A stretch of 64,000 nt of DNA from Acidobacteriota bacterium (GTDB lineage Bacteria; Acidobacteriota; Blastocatellia; RBC074): the NCBI GenBank assembly GCA_019639255.1, contig JAHBSF010000022.1:1-64000 (forward strand), read 5' to 3'. The position numbers and the translations under genes were made by a program. The notes under the pieces were generated by a model. That model saw nothing but the letters and a program-made list of their open reading frames with translations. It had not been told where the DNA came from and made no database searches. This document shows, one piece after another, positions 41,600-50,976 of the stretch (position 1 is its first letter; each line of letters starts with the position of its first letter).

Positions 41600-43576
<1,977 letters not shown>

Positions 43577-43673
43577 AGAGAGATAACGGAACAAACGAAA
43601 TGAAACGAAACAGACGGAAAAGGGTTGCTTCCGTTTGTTTCGTTTTGTTTCGTTTGTTCTGTTATCTCTCTTC
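43577..43673. repeat. Family I palindrome, copy 13
   Basis: The left arm starts directly after the dehydrogenase stop TGA; arms ATGAAACGAAAC and GTTTCGTTTTGTTTCG pair with one bulge. The right end runs up to the ribosome binding site of the next gene. Confidence 0.88.
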
Positions 43674-43688
43674 TCCCCGGAGAGAAGT

Positions 43689-44231
43689 ATGTTACGACGT
43701 TTGACGCCGGCGCTGTTTTTGCTCTGTATCTGCTCGGCGCCGGCTTTCGCACAACTCGACGCCGACGCCGTTCTGCTCGACAAGGTGAAGATTCCTGAAG
43801 CGCAGAAATCCGTAGATCTCTGCCCCGTATACCTCGTCGCATCCGACCCGACGCTGCCGACCTGGGAATACAATGGCGTGGTCTACCGCGGAAGCAAACC
43901 CGACGCCAAAGAAAAGTTCCTGCTCGATCCGGACCGGTATGCGAAGGCTGCCGAAAAGCAGCGCTTCGTAAACAATTTCATGATGGCTATGAGCACCGTA
44001 TGGTGTCCCGTAACCGATCAGGTAACGCCGGGCGGGATGAAACAGTGGAAGCATCTGGATCTGACCTTCGAGAGCTGCTGCGCATTCTGCGATGAAACCG
44101 CCAAGGAATCCGATTTCGAGCAGGGCGCAATCAAGCTCAGGGAACGCGCCGAACAATGCTACGCCCTGATCGGCGCGCGATATACCGAAGGCGCAAAAAG
44201 CCCCGTGGAGGGCGCGATCAAAAAGCCGTAA
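43689..44231 (+). CDS. Exported YHS-like protein
   Basis: This protein of 180 residues has a signal peptide (about 1-22, ending PAFAQ). Two segments look like degenerate YHS domains: LCPVYLVASDP followed by YNGVVYRGSK and DPDRY, and VWCPVTDQVTPGGM followed by FESCCAFCDE. YHS domains bind metals through such cysteines, so a copper or other metal role in the periplasm is inferred. It is two bases from the cytochrome gene and follows the PQQ dehydrogenase, suggesting one pathway. ATG 43689 has GGAGAGAAG upstream. Confidence 0.72.
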   Translation: MLRRLTPALFLLCICSAPAFAQLDADAVLLDKVKIPEAQKSVDLCPVYLVASDPTLPTWEYNGVVYRGSKPDAKEKFLLDPDRYAKAAEKQRFVNNFMMAMSTVWCPVTDQVTPGGMKQWKHLDLTFESCCAFCDETAKESDFEQGAIKLRERAEQCYALIGARYTEGAKSPVEGAIKKP

Positions 44232-44233
44232 AT

Positions 44234-45253
44234 ATGCGTCCGATTCTCAAACTCGCGATCGCCGCAGCAATGCTCGCCTGTTTTGTTGCGGCGCAATCCG
44301 TTCTGAACGTGCGCGCGCAGGATGCGCCGCCGAAAAAACTCGACCCGGCGGCGTGGGGTGAAAGCCGTGCGGGGCAACCCATACCCGAATACGTATCCGG
44401 CGACGAATGCCTCTTCTGCCACCGCAACACTACGGGCGTAACCTGGCAGATAAACGCACACGGCCTGACCATACGCCACCGCAACGACGCGCCAGAACTC
44501 GTCGCGCTCGCCAAAAGCCACACAACTCTTGCCGCCGTTGAATCCGGTATCGAATACTTTCTCGGCAGCCGCCGCCACATCCGTTTTCTCAGGAAAAACG
44601 GATACGGGAAATTCGACATCGCAAGCGCTCACGCGGTCGTGGATGCGGAGAAGAAAGCCGAACGATGGATGGGCGTGGAGAATCTGTCGTGGAACCGCGA
44701 GAAATTCGCCGATCGCTGCGCGGGTTGCCACACTACGGGAGTGGATTCAAAGGATAAAACCTTCGGCGCCTTCGGCCTTGAATGCTACACCTGCCACGGT
44801 ATAGTCGATCTGGAGCACACCAAAGACACGACGTTCGTGCTGCTTGCGAAAAAGCGAAAAGACGAAGCCCGGGTCGTTACATCGCTGTGCGCGCAATGCC
44901 ATCTGCGCGGCGGCAAATCGCGGCTGAGCGGGCTGCCCTATCCCAACAACTTCGTCCCCGGAGATAACCTGTTCAAGGATTTCGAAGTGGATTTCGCCGC
45001 AGCCGACGATCCGCAACTCAATGCCGGGGACCGCCACGTATGGCGCAACGTGCGCGACGTGGTAGTCGAGGGGAAAGAATCCGTGACGTGCCTGAACTGC
45101 CATCAGATACACGCCGATCCCAGCCGCGCGAGCGCTACGCGCAGACACCGCATAGTGCTAAAAGGACCGATCTGCTTCGATTGCCACTACGAAGACCAGC
45201 CGATGAAAAACCTCAAACCCTATACGGCGACAAGCGGCCTTTGCGAATACTGA
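44234..45253 (+). CDS. Six-haem c-type cytochrome
   Basis: This exported protein of 339 residues has a signal peptide (about 1-29) and six CxxCH haem attachment motifs: CLFCH, CAGCH, CYTCH, CAQCH, CLNCH and CFDCH, the first at residue 59. The spacing resembles multihaem cytochromes of the c554/NrfB-like kind. It probably receives electrons from the PQQ dehydrogenase encoded before it or passes them to a terminal acceptor. ATG 44234 is two bases after the previous stop, so the genes are coupled. Haem ligation needs a cytochrome maturation system not in this window. Confidence 0.9.
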   Translation: MRPILKLAIAAAMLACFVAAQSVLNVRAQDAPPKKLDPAAWGESRAGQPIPEYVSGDECLFCHRNTTGVTWQINAHGLTIRHRNDAPELVALAKSHTTLAAVESGIEYFLGSRRHIRFLRKNGYGKFDIASAHAVVDAEKKAERWMGVENLSWNREKFADRCAGCHTTGVDSKDKTFGAFGLECYTCHGIVDLEHTKDTTFVLLAKKRKDEARVVTSLCAQCHLRGGKSRLSGLPYPNNFVPGDNLFKDFEVDFAAADDPQLNAGDRHVWRNVRDVVVEGKESVTCLNCHQIHADPSRASATRRHRIVLKGPICFDCHYEDQPMKNLKPYTATSGLCEY

Positions 45254-45254
45254 A

Positions 45255-45356
45255 ACAACGGAACAAACGGAAATAAACGAAACAAACGGAAAGAAGCATG
45301 ACCCGGGATACTTTCCGTTTGTTTCGTTTATTTTCGTTTGTTCCATTGTCTCTTTT
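45255..45356. repeat. Family I palindrome, copy 14
   Basis: Arms AACGGAACAAACGGAAATAA and complement pair well; the outer end is degenerate (CCATTGTCTCTTTT). It fills the gap between convergent genes (45253 and 45355). Confidence 0.86.
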
Positions 45357-46365
45357 AATTGCTGACCTTCAGCACGAGTTTGCCCTGATTCGAGCCTTCA
45401 AAGAGTTTGTTCACCGCGCGCGGCGCCTCCTTCAACCCCTCGATTACATCGACGCGGAATTTCAGTTTGCCTTGCATATACCACTGCGTCAGATCGGCAA
45501 TAGCCTCCTGCGCGCGCGGCATGTAGTCGAGGACGATGAAGCCCTGCAAGCGCACGCGGCGCGTCAAGAGGTTTACGAAATTGTAAGGACCGGGCGTGGG
45601 TCCGGTGGCGTTGTAAGTGGAAATCAGTCCGCACAGCGGTATGCGCGCAAAATTGTTTAACTGCGCAAGCACGGCGTCGAGTATGTTGCCGCCCACGTTC
45701 TCGAAATAAATGTCGATGCCGTCGGGGCAATGCTGCTTGAGCGCGTCGTATACGTCTTCGGTCTTGTAATTGATCGCCGCGTCAAACCCGAGTTCGTCGA
45801 CGATCCAGCGGCATTTTTCCTCCGATCCCGTGATGCCCACGACGCGGCAGCCCTTGATCTTTCCGATCTGCCCAACGATAGAGCCCACGGCTCCGGCCGC
45901 AGTAGAAACCACGAGCGTTTCACCCTCTTTCGGCTGCCCGATGTCCAGCAGCCCGAAATACGCCGTAAGGCCGATGTGGCCGAAGAGGCCGAGAAACGCC
46001 GTGGGCGGCAGCCCCACCTGCGGCAGTTTGTTCAGACCCGCGCCGCTGCTTACAAGGTATTCCTGCCAGCCGAACATACCCTGCACCAAATCGCCCGCCT
46101 GAAAATTCGGATTGCGCGATTCTTCTACCGTGCCGATGCCGCCCGCCGGCATCACCGAACCTATATCGACCGGCGCCATATACGAACCGCCCTCCCTCAC
46201 CCAGCCGCGATTGGCCGGATCGAGCGAAAGATACTGCGTTCTGACGAGCACCTGCCCGTCTTCGAGTTCCGGAATCTCAACCTCCGCCCATTGATAATCC
46301 GATTCCTTGATAAGTCCGACCGGCCGCGCGGCCAGTTGCCATTGATGATTGATTCTCGCCGTCAT
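45355..46365 (-). CDS. NADP-dependent MDR oxidoreductase (CurA/LTB4DH-like)
   Basis: This is a zinc-free medium-chain reductase of 336 residues. Marks are the N-terminal NHQWQLAARPVG, RTQYLSLDPANRGW, the cofactor loop STAAGAVGSIVGQIGKIKGC, GITGSEEKCRW and DIYFENVGGNILDAVL, as in prostaglandin reductase-like enzymes. They reduce activated double bonds of enones using NADPH. The start ATG 46365 has GAGGGAG seven bases upstream. It is transcribed alone, bounded by palindromes at both ends. Confidence 0.93.
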   Translation of the reverse strand: MTARINHQWQLAARPVGLIKESDYQWAEVEIPELEDGQVLVRTQYLSLDPANRGWVREGGSYMAPVDIGSVMPAGGIGTVEESRNPNFQAGDLVQGMFGWQEYLVSSGAGLNKLPQVGLPPTAFLGLFGHIGLTAYFGLLDIGQPKEGETLVVSTAAGAVGSIVGQIGKIKGCRVVGITGSEEKCRWIVDELGFDAAINYKTEDVYDALKQHCPDGIDIYFENVGGNILDAVLAQLNNFARIPLCGLISTYNATGPTPGPYNFVNLLTRRVRLQGFIVLDYMPRAQEAIADLTQWYMQGKLKFRVDVIEGLKEAPRAVNKLFEGSNQGKLVLKVSN

Positions 46366-46535
46366 CCAGGTTCTCCCTCGTTGAATTGATGTTTGATCCG
46401 CGATTTTGCCTCATTGAAGCGCAGAACGAGTATAACCGATCAGGAGTCCCCCGCATCTCGGGCATTCCTGATATACGCGGGCGCCTGATCTTGACCCGTA
46501 TACGAGGCGTAGGCAACGCAACAGCGTGAGACGGC
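46366..46535. other. Leader region of the MDR gene
   Basis: This stretch upstream of the leftward reductase gene shows no coding frame that resembles a gene. CGTATACGAGG-like words suggest a small dyad near 46497-46508, but nothing firm. Confidence 0.3.
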
Positions 46536-46645
46536 GAGAGAGATAACGGAACAGACGAAAATAGACGGAAACTACGGAAATATTGAACTTTTCGGTAATT
46601 TTCGTTTCATTTCGTATGATCCGTTATCTATTCCGTTATCTATTA
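46536..46645. repeat. Family I palindrome, copy 15
   Basis: The left arm has CGAGAGAGATAACGG. The right arm ends in a tandem duplication of CCGTTATCTATT (46621-46644). A flanking module follows. Confidence 0.86.
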
Positions 46646-46652
46646 TGCCCCG

Positions 46653-46672
46653 ATGTCGTGTGGAGTGATTTA
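46653..46672 (+). repeat. Flanking module of family I
   Basis: ATGTCGTGTGGAGTGATTTA matches the module beside the copies at 433 and 16589. It is followed at once by a partial family II repeat. Confidence 0.6.
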
Positions 46673-46673
46673 A

Positions 46674-46716
46674 CTGCACTGTAAAGAAAGTCTCCTGGTT
46701 TTTCAGCCGCGGCGCG
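46674..46716 (+). repeat. Family II repeat, partial copy
   Basis: ACTGTAAAGAAAG and TTTTTCAGCCGCGGCGCGG match one arm of the 56589-56836 element; no partner arm is present. It overlaps the 3' end of brnA. Confidence 0.65.
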
Positions 46717-46969
46717 GAGCATCATCGTATGCCTGTAGGGTATTTGAATCCTGTCGACTCAATCGTTCAGCAAGCCACACCTTGATAATCGATTGGCGCG
46801 TCACACCTATACGTCCCGCTTCTTTGTCGAGCCGGTCGATCATCCAGACCGGGAAATCCACGTTGACGCGTCTCTGCTCCTGTCTGGGCCGCCGAGCCCG
46901 GGCAAGATCCAATGAATCAATGATGCTTTTGCCGGCGGCGAAATCGTCGTCAAACTTCTTGGCCTTCAT
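46703..46969 (-). CDS. brnA: BrnA-type antitoxin
   Basis: This is the antitoxin of a BrnT/BrnA pair, 88 residues. It carries the ribbon-helix-helix DNA-binding domain typical of BrnA (QRRVNVDFPVWMIDRLDKEA, then GVTRQSIIKVWLAERL, about 33-70). It binds and neutralises BrnT and represses the operon. It overlaps brnT by 20 bases on the minus strand, so it is made from the same message. The C-terminal end (APRRG and stop) lies in a partial family II repeat. Start ATG 46969 is preferred over an upstream frame that lies in brnT. Confidence 0.88.
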   Translation of the reverse strand: MKAKKFDDDFAAGKSIIDSLDLARARRPRQEQRRVNVDFPVWMIDRLDKEAGRIGVTRQSIIKVWLAERLSRQDSNTLQAYDDAPRRG

Positions 46970-47219
46970 ACAAGTCCACCTCTTCCGTCCGTGACCGTCG
47001 CACGGAAATGATTCGCACAGCGTTGCCTCGATATGTAATGACAGCGGACCAGTGTTTAGCTCCAATCCGACCGATTACTACCCATCGCGGTTCGTCCTCA
47101 GTCCTGGCCGGAATTTCCAGCAGATCCGGGTCATCCCACAATGTCCGGGCTTCGATAAAGTCGATTCCGTGCTTTGCAAGATTTCCGCGGCTTTTCCGAG
47201 GATCGAACTCAAACTCCAT
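46950..47219 (-). CDS. brnT: BrnT-type toxin
   Basis: This is a ribonuclease toxin of the RelE-like BrnT family, 89 residues. The family marks are complete: FEFDPRKSRGNLAKHGIDF at the start, EDEPRWVVIGRI in the middle and RIISVRRSRTEE near the end. BrnT inhibits translation by RNA cleavage and is held by BrnA, encoded downstream. The length matches the family. The operon has its own putative promoter with a dyad on the start codon. Confidence 0.92.
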   Translation of the reverse strand: MEFEFDPRKSRGNLAKHGIDFIEARTLWDDPDLLEIPARTEDEPRWVVIGRIGAKHWSAVITYRGNAVRIISVRRSRTEEVDLYEGQEV

Positions 47220-47237
47220 AATGGTATGGAAATTATA
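47216..47237 (-). promoter_or_regulatory. Putative brnTA -10 and operator dyad
   Basis: A perfect TATAAT lies on the minus strand at 47237-47232, 13 bases before brnT. Directly downstream CCATA, four bases and TATGG (47216-47229) form a perfect dyad that covers the brnT start codon. Autorepression by BrnA is known for the family; this dyad as its site is an inference. No good -35 is seen at 17 bases. Confidence 0.45.
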
Positions 47238-47323
47238 CTACCGTAAACAGTATCGCAAGACCGGTAAGACGCTACAGCCAACTATGAAATCAAACAGGGA
47301 ACGCAGAATTCGGGGAGAAGTAA

Positions 47324-48166
47324 TCAACCGAACAATCGGGGCTGTACGGGTTCCATTCCAAGCGCCTCGCGCACGGGCCGGAAACTGCGCCGGTGTATCG
47401 GCAGCACGCCCAGTTCCCTGATGGCGCGCAGATGTTCGGGCGTCGGGTATCCCTTATGTCCCGCAAGACCGTAACCCGGATAGCGGCGATCGAGTTCGCA
47501 CATAAAATTATCGCGCGCAGTTTTTGCAATGATCGACGCCGCAGCAATCGACGCCGACAACTGATCGCCGCGAATGATGCCGCGCTGCGGCGCAGCGCAC
47601 TCGGGAATCGTGCGAGCATCCACAAGCACAAAATCCGGCCGCACATCGGATGCGCCGGCCAGACCTTCAACGGCGCGGCGCATAGCGAGCAACCCTGCGT
47701 GGTAGATGTTCAACCGGTCGATCTCTTCAACCTCGGCCCTGCCCACAGCCCACGCCACCGCATCCGACTTGATCCGTTCGGCCATCGCTTCGCGTTTCGT
47801 GCGATCGAGTATTTTTTTGGAATCGTCGAGGCCGGTCAGACGGTAATCGCGCGGGAGTATGACCGCTCCGGCGACTACCGGGCCCGCAAGCGGCGCCATC
47901 CCGGCTTCATCCACTCCGGCGATGAATGTATATCCGGCATCCCACAATTCCCTTTCGTATTCGAGCAATCGGCGCAGACGGCCCGTTTCGGCGCGATTTT
48001 TCCGCTGTTTTTCGCGCAGTGTGCGTCCAAGCGCGCGGGCGCCCTGCCGCGGATCGGATTCGAGCGCCTCGATCAAACCCGCAGACGCAGGCTCGCTGCC
48101 GGCGAGAAAACGTTCTTTCATCCCGGCGACTGACAATCGCAGCAAATCGTTAAAGTCGCGTCCCAT
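47324..48166 (-). CDS. rnhB: Ribonuclease HII
   Basis: This enzyme removes ribonucleotides and RNA primers from DNA:RNA duplexes in the cytoplasm. It has about 280 residues, including an N-terminal extension of about 80 as in Bacillus-type RNase HII. The active site is Asp86 and Glu87 in [15 protein letters not shown], with further acidic residues in FVLVDAR and TARDNF. The first motif departs from the common DEAGRGPLAGP (Met-Ala for Arg-Gly). The rest is typical ([32 protein letters not shown]). The start is not certain: ATG 48166 has GAGGAG directly abutting; TTG 48196 and ATG 48121 are alternatives. Confidence 0.9.
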   Translation of the reverse strand: MGRDFNDLLRLSVAGMKERFLAGSEPASAGLIEALESDPRQGARALGRTLREKQRKNRAETGRLRRLLEYERELWDAGYTFIAGVDEAGMAPLAGPVVAGAVILPRDYRLTGLDDSKKILDRTKREAMAERIKSDAVAWAVGRAEVEEIDRLNIYHAGLLAMRRAVEGLAGASDVRPDFVLVDARTIPECAAPQRGIIRGDQLSASIAAASIIAKTARDNFMCELDRRYPGYGLAGHKGYPTPEHLRAIRELGVLPIHRRSFRPVREALGMEPVQPRLFG

Positions 48167-48223
48167 CTCCTCGCAATATAAGCAACATTTCTGCAAACAA
48201 GGCCCTGCCCTGCGTCCAGGGAT

Positions 48224-48442
48224 CTATGCGGCAAAATCGTAAATCGGGGTCTCAATCAGTTTCTTGGGTGTTTTTCCTTCCCAGATCATCTGCTGCAGCC
48301 GTTCGACCGTTTCCGGAGAGAAGAATTGCTCGCCGGTTTCGACGCATACTCTGGCAGGCACGTTCTCGACGATAACAAATCGTCCGTCCATTTCGAGCGT
48401 ATACGTAACCTTTCTCTCAACCATGGCGTCTTTGGCGCTCAT
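48224..48442 (-). CDS. YgiT/MqsA-like antitoxin remnant without zinc knuckle
   Basis: This 72-residue protein matches the C-terminal part of YgiT-type antitoxin-like proteins (KVTYTLEMDGRFVIVENVPA, VCVETGEQFFSPETVERLQQ). The N-terminal CxxCGG zinc knuckle that normally precedes is missing, replaced by MSAKDA, and the second knuckle has one Cys only. No partner toxin is adjacent. It may be a decayed antitoxin or a structural orphan. Start ATG 48442 is chosen on homology; ATG 48484 with GGAG upstream is possible. Confidence 0.6.
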   Translation of the reverse strand: MSAKDAMVERKVTYTLEMDGRFVIVENVPARVCVETGEQFFSPETVERLQQMIWEGKTPKKLIETPIYDFAA

Positions 48443-48622
48443 ATACATCAGGATACTGCCTGGTAGCAGATGTCCGCCATTCATAACTCCATCTGGCATC
48501 CCACCTTGTGACAGGGATTTTATCATCATTGACAGAATGCACCGTCCGGATCTTATTAGCGGCTGTATAATGTAGCGGAATAACAGACAACGCCCGCGGC
48601 ATATTCATAACGAGGATTGACC

Positions 48623-49612
48623 ATGCTGATCAAGAAATCCGACGACATACCGGGCAGCGAGATTACCGACGAAAAACTCTATAACAACCGCCGCAAGTTC
48701 CTGCGCGGCGCGATGCTCGCCGGCAGCGTCGGCGCAACCGGCTGGCTTTACCGCACGCTCAACCGCCCCGGCGATACCAAACCCCAGAGCGCCGAGAACG
48801 ACCCAGCCGGTGAAATCGCCGCCGGTGAAATCGCAGAAGGATACCGCACGCCCGAGGGCGAACCGGCCAACACTTTCGAAGAAATCGCCAATTACAACAA
48901 CTTCTATGAATTCTCTACGAGCAAACAGGCCGTAGCCGTGCGTGCGAAGAATTTCATCACCCGGCCGTGGACGGTCGAAGTCTCGGGCCTCGTTCACAAA
49001 CCGAAGACCTTCGATATCGACGACCTGCTGAAACTTGCGCCGCTCGAAGAGCGCGTATACCGCTTCCGCTGCGTGGAAGCCTGGTCGATGGTCATTCCGT
49101 GGATGGGTTTTCCGCTCAGGGCGCTGATTGACGCCGTAGAGCCGCTGGGCGAGGCGCGCTACGTCAAATTCATCACGCTCTACGACCCGAAGCGCATGCC
49201 CAATCAGACTACGAGCGTGCTGCCGTGGCCCTACATCGAGGGCTTGAGACTCGACGAAGCCCGCCATCCGCTGACGCTGCTCGCCACGGGGCTTTACGGC
49301 CGGGATCTGCCGCCGCAAAACGGCGCTCCGGTGCGGCTCGTAGCGCCGTGGAAGTACGGATTCAAGGGCGTCAAGTCGATAGTGCAGATAGTTTTCGTCC
49401 GGGATAAGCCGGGCACGACGTGGGCCGATTACGCGCCGAACGAATACGGGTTTTATGCAAACGTAAACCCGCAGGTCGATCATCCGCGCTGGAGCCAGAA
49501 GCGCGAGCGGCGCATAGGCGAATGGTCGATGCGAAAAACGCTGCCGTTCAACGGCTACGCCGATCAGGTAGCCTCGCTCTATTCGGGAATGGATCTGAAC
49601 AGGCAGTTCTGA
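48623..49612 (+). CDS. msrP: Periplasmic methionine sulfoxide reductase, catalytic subunit MsrP
   Basis: This molybdopterin enzyme of 329 residues repairs oxidised methionine in periplasmic proteins. A twin-arginine signal ([12 protein letters not shown], about 21-32) indicates folded export. The cysteine that binds molybdenum is Cys150 in [15 protein letters not shown]. The C-terminal part ([17 protein letters not shown]) is typical. A 15-bp in-frame duplication encodes [10 protein letters not shown] near 66. ATG 48623 has GAGG seven bases upstream. The membrane partner MsrQ follows at 49679. Confidence 0.94.
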   Translation: MLIKKSDDIPGSEITDEKLYNNRRKFLRGAMLAGSVGATGWLYRTLNRPGDTKPQSAENDPAGEIAAGEIAEGYRTPEGEPANTFEEIANYNNFYEFSTSKQAVAVRAKNFITRPWTVEVSGLVHKPKTFDIDDLLKLAPLEERVYRFRCVEAWSMVIPWMGFPLRALIDAVEPLGEARYVKFITLYDPKRMPNQTTSVLPWPYIEGLRLDEARHPLTLLATGLYGRDLPPQNGAPVRLVAPWKYGFKGVKSIVQIVFVRDKPGTTWADYAPNEYGFYANVNPQVDHPRWSQKRERRIGEWSMRKTLPFNGYADQVASLYSGMDLNRQF

Positions 49613-49655
49613 AGCCGGACAGAAGAAAGACTACGGAACAGACGGAACGGAAGAA
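49613..49655. repeat. Half-element of family I type
   Basis: AAGAAAGACTACGGAACAGA and GGAACGGAAG form a single arm with no partner, between msrP and msrQ. It may be an eroded copy. Confidence 0.4.
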
Positions 49656-49678
49656 TCGGTGTTGAGCAAGGATTGAAG

Positions 49679-50299
49679 ATGGATGTTGAGGATGTAAAAT
49701 TCGCCCGCCTGCTGGTTTTCGTCAATGCGGCGGTTCCGTTTGCGCTTCTGCTGTGGGACTGGCGTCACGCCGAACTCGGCGCAAATCCGCTTGAATTCGT
49801 AACGCACACAACGGGGATGCTTGCGCTCATTTTTCTCACGCTTTCGCTTGCCGTCACGCCGCTGCGCAAGGCCGCAGGCCAGCCCTGGTTGATCAGGCTG
49901 CGAAGAATGATCGGACTTTACGCGTTTTTTTACGCCGCGCTGCACCTGCTCGCCTACGTATGGTTCGACAAAACATTCTCGCTCGGCGCAATCATAGACG
50001 ACACGGCGCGGCGGCCCTACATCACGCTCGGGATGTTCGCCTTCTTCCTGCTGGTTCCTCTTGCAGTGACATCGACCAACCGGATGGTCAAACTACTGGG
50101 CGGAGCGCGATGGAACCGGCTGCATCGCGCCGTCTACATTGCCGCCATCGCCGGAGTTGCGCATTATTATCTGCTCGTCAAGGCCGACACGCGCAAACCC
50201 GTTGCGTTTGCAATAGTCATCGGTGCGCTGCTTGTTTACAGACTGCTCAACAAATACTTTCCGTCCCGAACCGAGAGGCGTCCGGCGCGGGCTTCGTAA
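49679..50299 (+). CDS. msrQ: MsrQ haem membrane subunit
   Basis: This inner-membrane cytochrome b-type protein of 206 residues passes electrons from quinol or flavin to MsrP. It shows about six membrane segments (FARLLVFVNAAVPFALLLW, TGMLALIFLTLSLAVTPLR, IGLYAFFYAALHLLAYVWF, ITLGMFAFFLLVPLAVTS, LHRAVYIAAIAGVAHYYLL, FAIVIGALLVYRLL). Haem-binding histidines are in AALHLLAY and LHRAVY/AHYY. AAGGA precedes ATG 49679; a TTG at 49673 is less likely. Confidence 0.93.
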   Translation: MDVEDVKFARLLVFVNAAVPFALLLWDWRHAELGANPLEFVTHTTGMLALIFLTLSLAVTPLRKAAGQPWLIRLRRMIGLYAFFYAALHLLAYVWFDKTFSLGAIIDDTARRPYITLGMFAFFLLVPLAVTSTNRMVKLLGGARWNRLHRAVYIAAIAGVAHYYLLVKADTRKPVAFAIVIGALLVYRLLNKYFPSRTERRPARAS

Positions 50300-50328
50300 A
50301 CGGATCGTGGACAGATCGCGAGGGAGAA

Positions 50329-50850
50329 ATGATCCGGGATTTCATCGACGAATATCAACGCTACAGGCTGCTCGGCGAGAAAGCGATCGCGCAGGTTTCC
50401 GATGAAGGGCTCAACCGCGTCTTCGGCCGGGACAACAACTCGATCGCGGTAATCGTCAGCCACATCAGCGGCAATCTGATTTCGCGTTTTACCGATTTTC
50501 TGACAAGCGACGGAGAAAAACCCTGGCGCAACCGCGATGTGGAATTCGCCGACCGCGAGTATTCGCGCGAAGAAATCCGGGAAATGTGGGAAAAAGGCTT
50601 TCGCGTGCTCGAAGGCGAACTGGCGAAATTAACCGACGAGCAAATGAACGACGACGTAATCATACGCGGCCAGTCGCTGACTGTGCACGCGGCGCTTGCG
50701 CGGTCTGTCGCACATACCGCATACCACGTCGGACAGATCGTCATCCTCGCGCGCATACTCGCCGACGGCAACTGGAAATCCCTGAGCATACCGAGGGGCG
50801 CTTCGGGCGCCTACAACCTCAATCCGACGATGGAAAAGAAACCGCAGTAA
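50329..50850 (+). CDS. DinB-like protein (DUF1572 type)
   Basis: This 173-residue protein resembles the DinB/DUF1572 four-helix bundle. Potential metal-binding histidines are in AVIVSHISGN and in AHTAYHVGQIVILARIL. Members include metal-dependent thiol transferases, but most are uncharacterised. It begins 29 bases after msrQ with GGGAG before ATG 50329, so it may belong to the same operon and to the oxidative-stress response; that link is inference. Confidence 0.82.
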   Translation: MIRDFIDEYQRYRLLGEKAIAQVSDEGLNRVFGRDNNSIAVIVSHISGNLISRFTDFLTSDGEKPWRNRDVEFADREYSREEIREMWEKGFRVLEGELAKLTDEQMNDDVIIRGQSLTVHAALARSVAHTAYHVGQIVILARILADGNWKSLSIPRGASGAYNLNPTMEKKPQ

Positions 50851-50871
50851 GAGAAACCGCGGTTTCCCTAT

Positions 50872-50975
50872 AAGAGAAAAAAGATAACGAAACAAACGAA
50901 AATAGACGGAACAAACGAAAATGGTCAAATTTTTCGTTTGTTCCGTTTCATTCCGTTTGTTTCGTTATCTCTCTT
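50872..50975. repeat. Family I palindrome, copy 16
   Basis: Left arm AAAGATAACGAAACAAACG (A for G in the core) matches right arm GTTTCGTTATCTCTCTT, so the core mutation is present in both arms. A small perfect dyad GAAACCGCGGTTTC lies just before (50853-50866). It separates convergent genes. Confidence 0.88.
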
Positions 50976-50976
50976 C

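Noticed and set aside
45260-45350. Small gene read from the palindrome between the cytochrome and the MDR gene
   Set aside because: Short frames through the arm give only the usual repeat-derived residues in several copies; there is no start signal.
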